A DNA stretch of 64,000 nt from Mrakia gelida (taxonomy: Eukaryota > Basidiomycota > Tremellomycetes > Cystofilobasidiales > Mrakiaceae), in NCBI GenBank assembly GCA_024345305.1, contig BRON01000007.1, positions 1,860,001 to 1,924,000 on the forward strand. Direction: 5' to 3'. Of the stretch, positions 62,521 to 64,000 are shown one piece after another (positions within the stretch are counted from its first letter, which is position 1; every line of letters starts with the position of its first letter). The position numbers were made by a program, and so were the translations under genes. The notes under the pieces were generated by a model. The model searched no databases. It saw only the letters and a program-made list of their open reading frames with translations, and was not told the DNA's origin.

Positions 62521-62744
62521 TGTTGGGTCGTCCACTTGAGCTTAGGGATGTCTGCAGGATGTGGTTCAAAGCTTGTTGTATAAAGCTAGCTACTCGAAAG
62601 GTTTATATACTATGGAAATGGTCACGTGATCTGAAGGTAGCTTACAAAGCTGTTTACGAAGAATGGTTACTAACAAGGGGACTGAACGAGACGCGTTACT
62701 AAGCTACCACGTAAGACCTCTCTGCGAGTCGCCACCTTCCAACA
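62521..62744 (-). repeat. 3' LTR of the copia element, 224 bp
   Basis: On the minus strand it begins TGTTGG and ends CCAACA, perfect short inverted termini of the TG...CA type. It lies 30 nt after the pol stop codon, as expected after a polypurine tract. It carries a TATA-like GTATATAAAC and a CACGTG box (62623-62628). Confidence 0.88.
62601..62610 (-). promoter_or_regulatory. TATA-like element inside the LTR
   Basis: GTATATAAAC on the minus strand, about 135 nt into the LTR. Fixed position and orientation match an LTR core promoter. Transcription from it would proceed toward RRP6. Confidence 0.6.
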
Positions 62745-62774
62745 CTCCCACTCGACGAGCTGAGAGCCCTTCCT

Positions 62775-64000
62775 TCATTTCCCCCTCTGCGGGTTTCCAT
62801 CCATGTCTCCGCTGGTCTTCTGATCCATGCGCGAGGGTTCCTTCTGGATGTTGAGCGATTTCTTGAACCGTTCGAGCTTTTCGACTCCGAGAGCCTTGGT
62901 GAGGATGTCTGCCTGCATGTCCTCGGTGGGACAGTAGTTGAGCTTGATGAATCCACTCTGTTGGGCCTCTCGTCCGTATTTGTACGCGACGTCGATGTGC
63001 TTGGTCTTTTCCGAGTGAGTACCGTTCTTGGTTGTTTCGATGGCTCCTTGGTTGTCTACGTTTACTGGGATCGATCCGGTGTCGTATCCGAGTTGAGCGA
63101 GGATCTTGGCGACCCATCTGAGGTTCCGGCATCCTGCGGAGAGAGCGATGTACTCTGCTTCAAGAGAAGAGAGACTGATTGCCTTTTGGCGTCGACTTGC
63201 CCAGATGACTGTGGATCCAAATACCTTGACGACGAATCCTGTTGTTGATCGTCTTGATTCCGTGTCTCCGGCGTAGTCGGAGTCGGTCCATAGTTCTGCG
63301 ATTGGAGCGTCCGAGTGTCCTCCAAGTTGAAGCGACGTGTCTGCTGATCCTTGTAGGTATCGCATGACCTTCTTGACTGCTCCCCAGTGAACCCTTCGTG
63401 GGTCCGAACTGAATCGGCTGAGAACTCCGACGGCGAAGGCGATGTCCGGTCGAGTGCAGACTTGGAGGTACATCAACGATCCCACCGCTTCGAGGTAGGG
63501 TACTCCGTCCAGCTTCTCTGATCCCGAATCCTCCGATTGGACCGACAGTTGCCTAAAGTCGTCCATCGGAACCTTGTTTGGTTTAGCGCCGACCATGTTG
63601 AATCGTTCGAGGACCGTTTGAACGTATCGTTTCTGGCTGAGGTCCATTGTCCCCGCCTTGCGGTCCCTCGTAACGTCGATTCCGAGGATGGTTCCTGGGT
63701 TGAGGTCTCCTCTGTCGTCGATCTTGAATTCCTTTTGGATCTCCGTCATGACCCATTCCAAATCCTCCTTGTCTCCTGCGGCGACGAAGTCGTCAACGTA
63801 CTGGACCAACATGATCCGTCGTCCCTTCCTATGCCCTATGTAGATGCAAGGGTCCGCTTCGAGTGGATGGAGATTGAGTTGAGTTTGAAAGAACTTTGAG
63901 GAATGATTGTAGAACGCGAGTGGTGATTGCTTGAGTCCGTATAGGGCCTTGAGGAGATGCGCGACGAGTTTCTTCTTGTCGGCTCCCTTTTGTTCGTACC
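62775..64000 (-). CDS. Copia pol polyprotein, reverse transcriptase-RNase H part (partial)
   Basis: About 408 residues are visible; the N-terminal part is outside the window. LYGLKQSPLAFYNHSSKFF and the RT catalytic box QYVDDFVAAG are followed by LGIDVTRDRKAGTMDLSQKRY, PYLEAVGSLMYLQVCTRPDI and the RNase H segment LWTDSDYAGDTESRRSTTGF. ISLSSLEAEYIALS, HIDVAYKYGREA and DILTKAL near the C-terminus are typical of copia elements. No stop or frameshift interrupts it. Confidence 0.95.
   Translation of the reverse strand, partial: YEQKGADKKKLVAHLLKALYGLKQSPLAFYNHSSKFFQTQLNLHPLEADPCIYIGHRKGRRIMLVQYVDDFVAAGDKEDLEWVMTEIQKEFKIDDRGDLNPGTILGIDVTRDRKAGTMDLSQKRYVQTVLERFNMVGAKPNKVPMDDFRQLSVQSEDSGSEKLDGVPYLEAVGSLMYLQVCTRPDIAFAVGVLSRFSSDPRRVHWGAVKKVMRYLQGSADTSLQLGGHSDAPIAELWTDSDYAGDTESRRSTTGFVVKVFGSTVIWASRRQKAISLSSLEAEYIALSAGCRNLRWVAKILAQLGYDTGSIPVNVDNQGAIETTKNGTHSEKTKHIDVAYKYGREAQQSGFIKLNYCPTEDMQADILTKALGVEKLERFKKSLNIQKEPSRMDQKTSGDMDGNPQRGK

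Larger units (their letters stand above)
62521..64000 (-). mobile_element. Ty1/copia LTR retrotransposon, 3' part
   Basis: Consists of the 3' LTR (62521-62744), a short purine-containing spacer ending GAGTGGGAG next to the LTR, and the C-terminal half of the pol polyprotein running off the window. The remainder (gag, protease, integrase, 5' LTR) would lie beyond 64000. The frame is intact over all visible 1226 nt, so the copy looks young. Confidence 0.92.

Overview
This is a gene-dense, very intron-rich nuclear fragment of a fungus, most likely a basidiomycete yeast of the Microbotryomycetes/Pucciniomycotina type. I infer this from GC-rich, C-ending codons; many short introns (mostly about 60-110 nt) with CTGAC-like branch sites; a long EDC4/Ge-1 protein; a Zn2Cys6 factor; and a Ty1/copia element. 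Gene models were spliced by hand. In the models listed with full exon coordinates, exon phases were checked one by one.

Layout. 1-1476 (-) 5' part of TOP3. 4086-5319 (+) QCR7, with a 690-nt first intron. 5686-7580 (+) lipid kinase of the diacylglycerol/long-chain-base type. 8823-9602 (-) BTB/POZ paralog 1. 9735-12605 (+) LAT-type amino acid permease. 13400-14742 (-) BTB paralog 2. 14970-16862 (+) PAP2 lipid phosphatase. 17341-18176 (+) BTB paralog 3, frameshifted. 19074-23535 (+) membrane-anchored copper amine oxidase, 23 exons. 24222-26400 (-) Zn2Cys6 transcription factor. 28697-34256 (-) EDC4. 34589-36175 (-) EFM4. 36507-44320 (+) ABCC transporter, 32 exons. 44931-46149 (+) RPS21. 46517-47350 (+) BTB paralog 4. 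47950-49344 (-) unknown type II membrane glycoprotein. 49808-49880 (+) tRNA-Ala(AGC). 50323-53751 (-) unknown multi-span membrane protein. 54581-55896 (+) MYND-finger gene with an interrupted frame. 56474-58122 (-) SFK1/DRAM-family protein. 58728-62245 (-) RRP6. 62521-64000 (-) 3' end of a copia retrotransposon with its 224-bp LTR.

Functions. The set is mostly housekeeping: DNA topology, respiration, ribosome, exosome, decapping and EF1A methylation. To this are added membrane and lipid functions: a lipid kinase, a PAP2 phosphatase, an SFK1 homolog, an ABCC pump and an amino acid permease. There is also a lineage-type family of four BTB genes scattered over 40 kb. The genes do not form an obvious pathway cluster.

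Most unusual signals: a shared intron at the stop codon of the BTB paralogs; frame interruptions in BTB paralog 3 and in the MYND gene; microexons down to 6 nt; a strong excess of the palindrome GACGCGTC; a large class of GTTCGT splice donors; and a copia LTR lying directly upstream of RRP6 in the same orientation.
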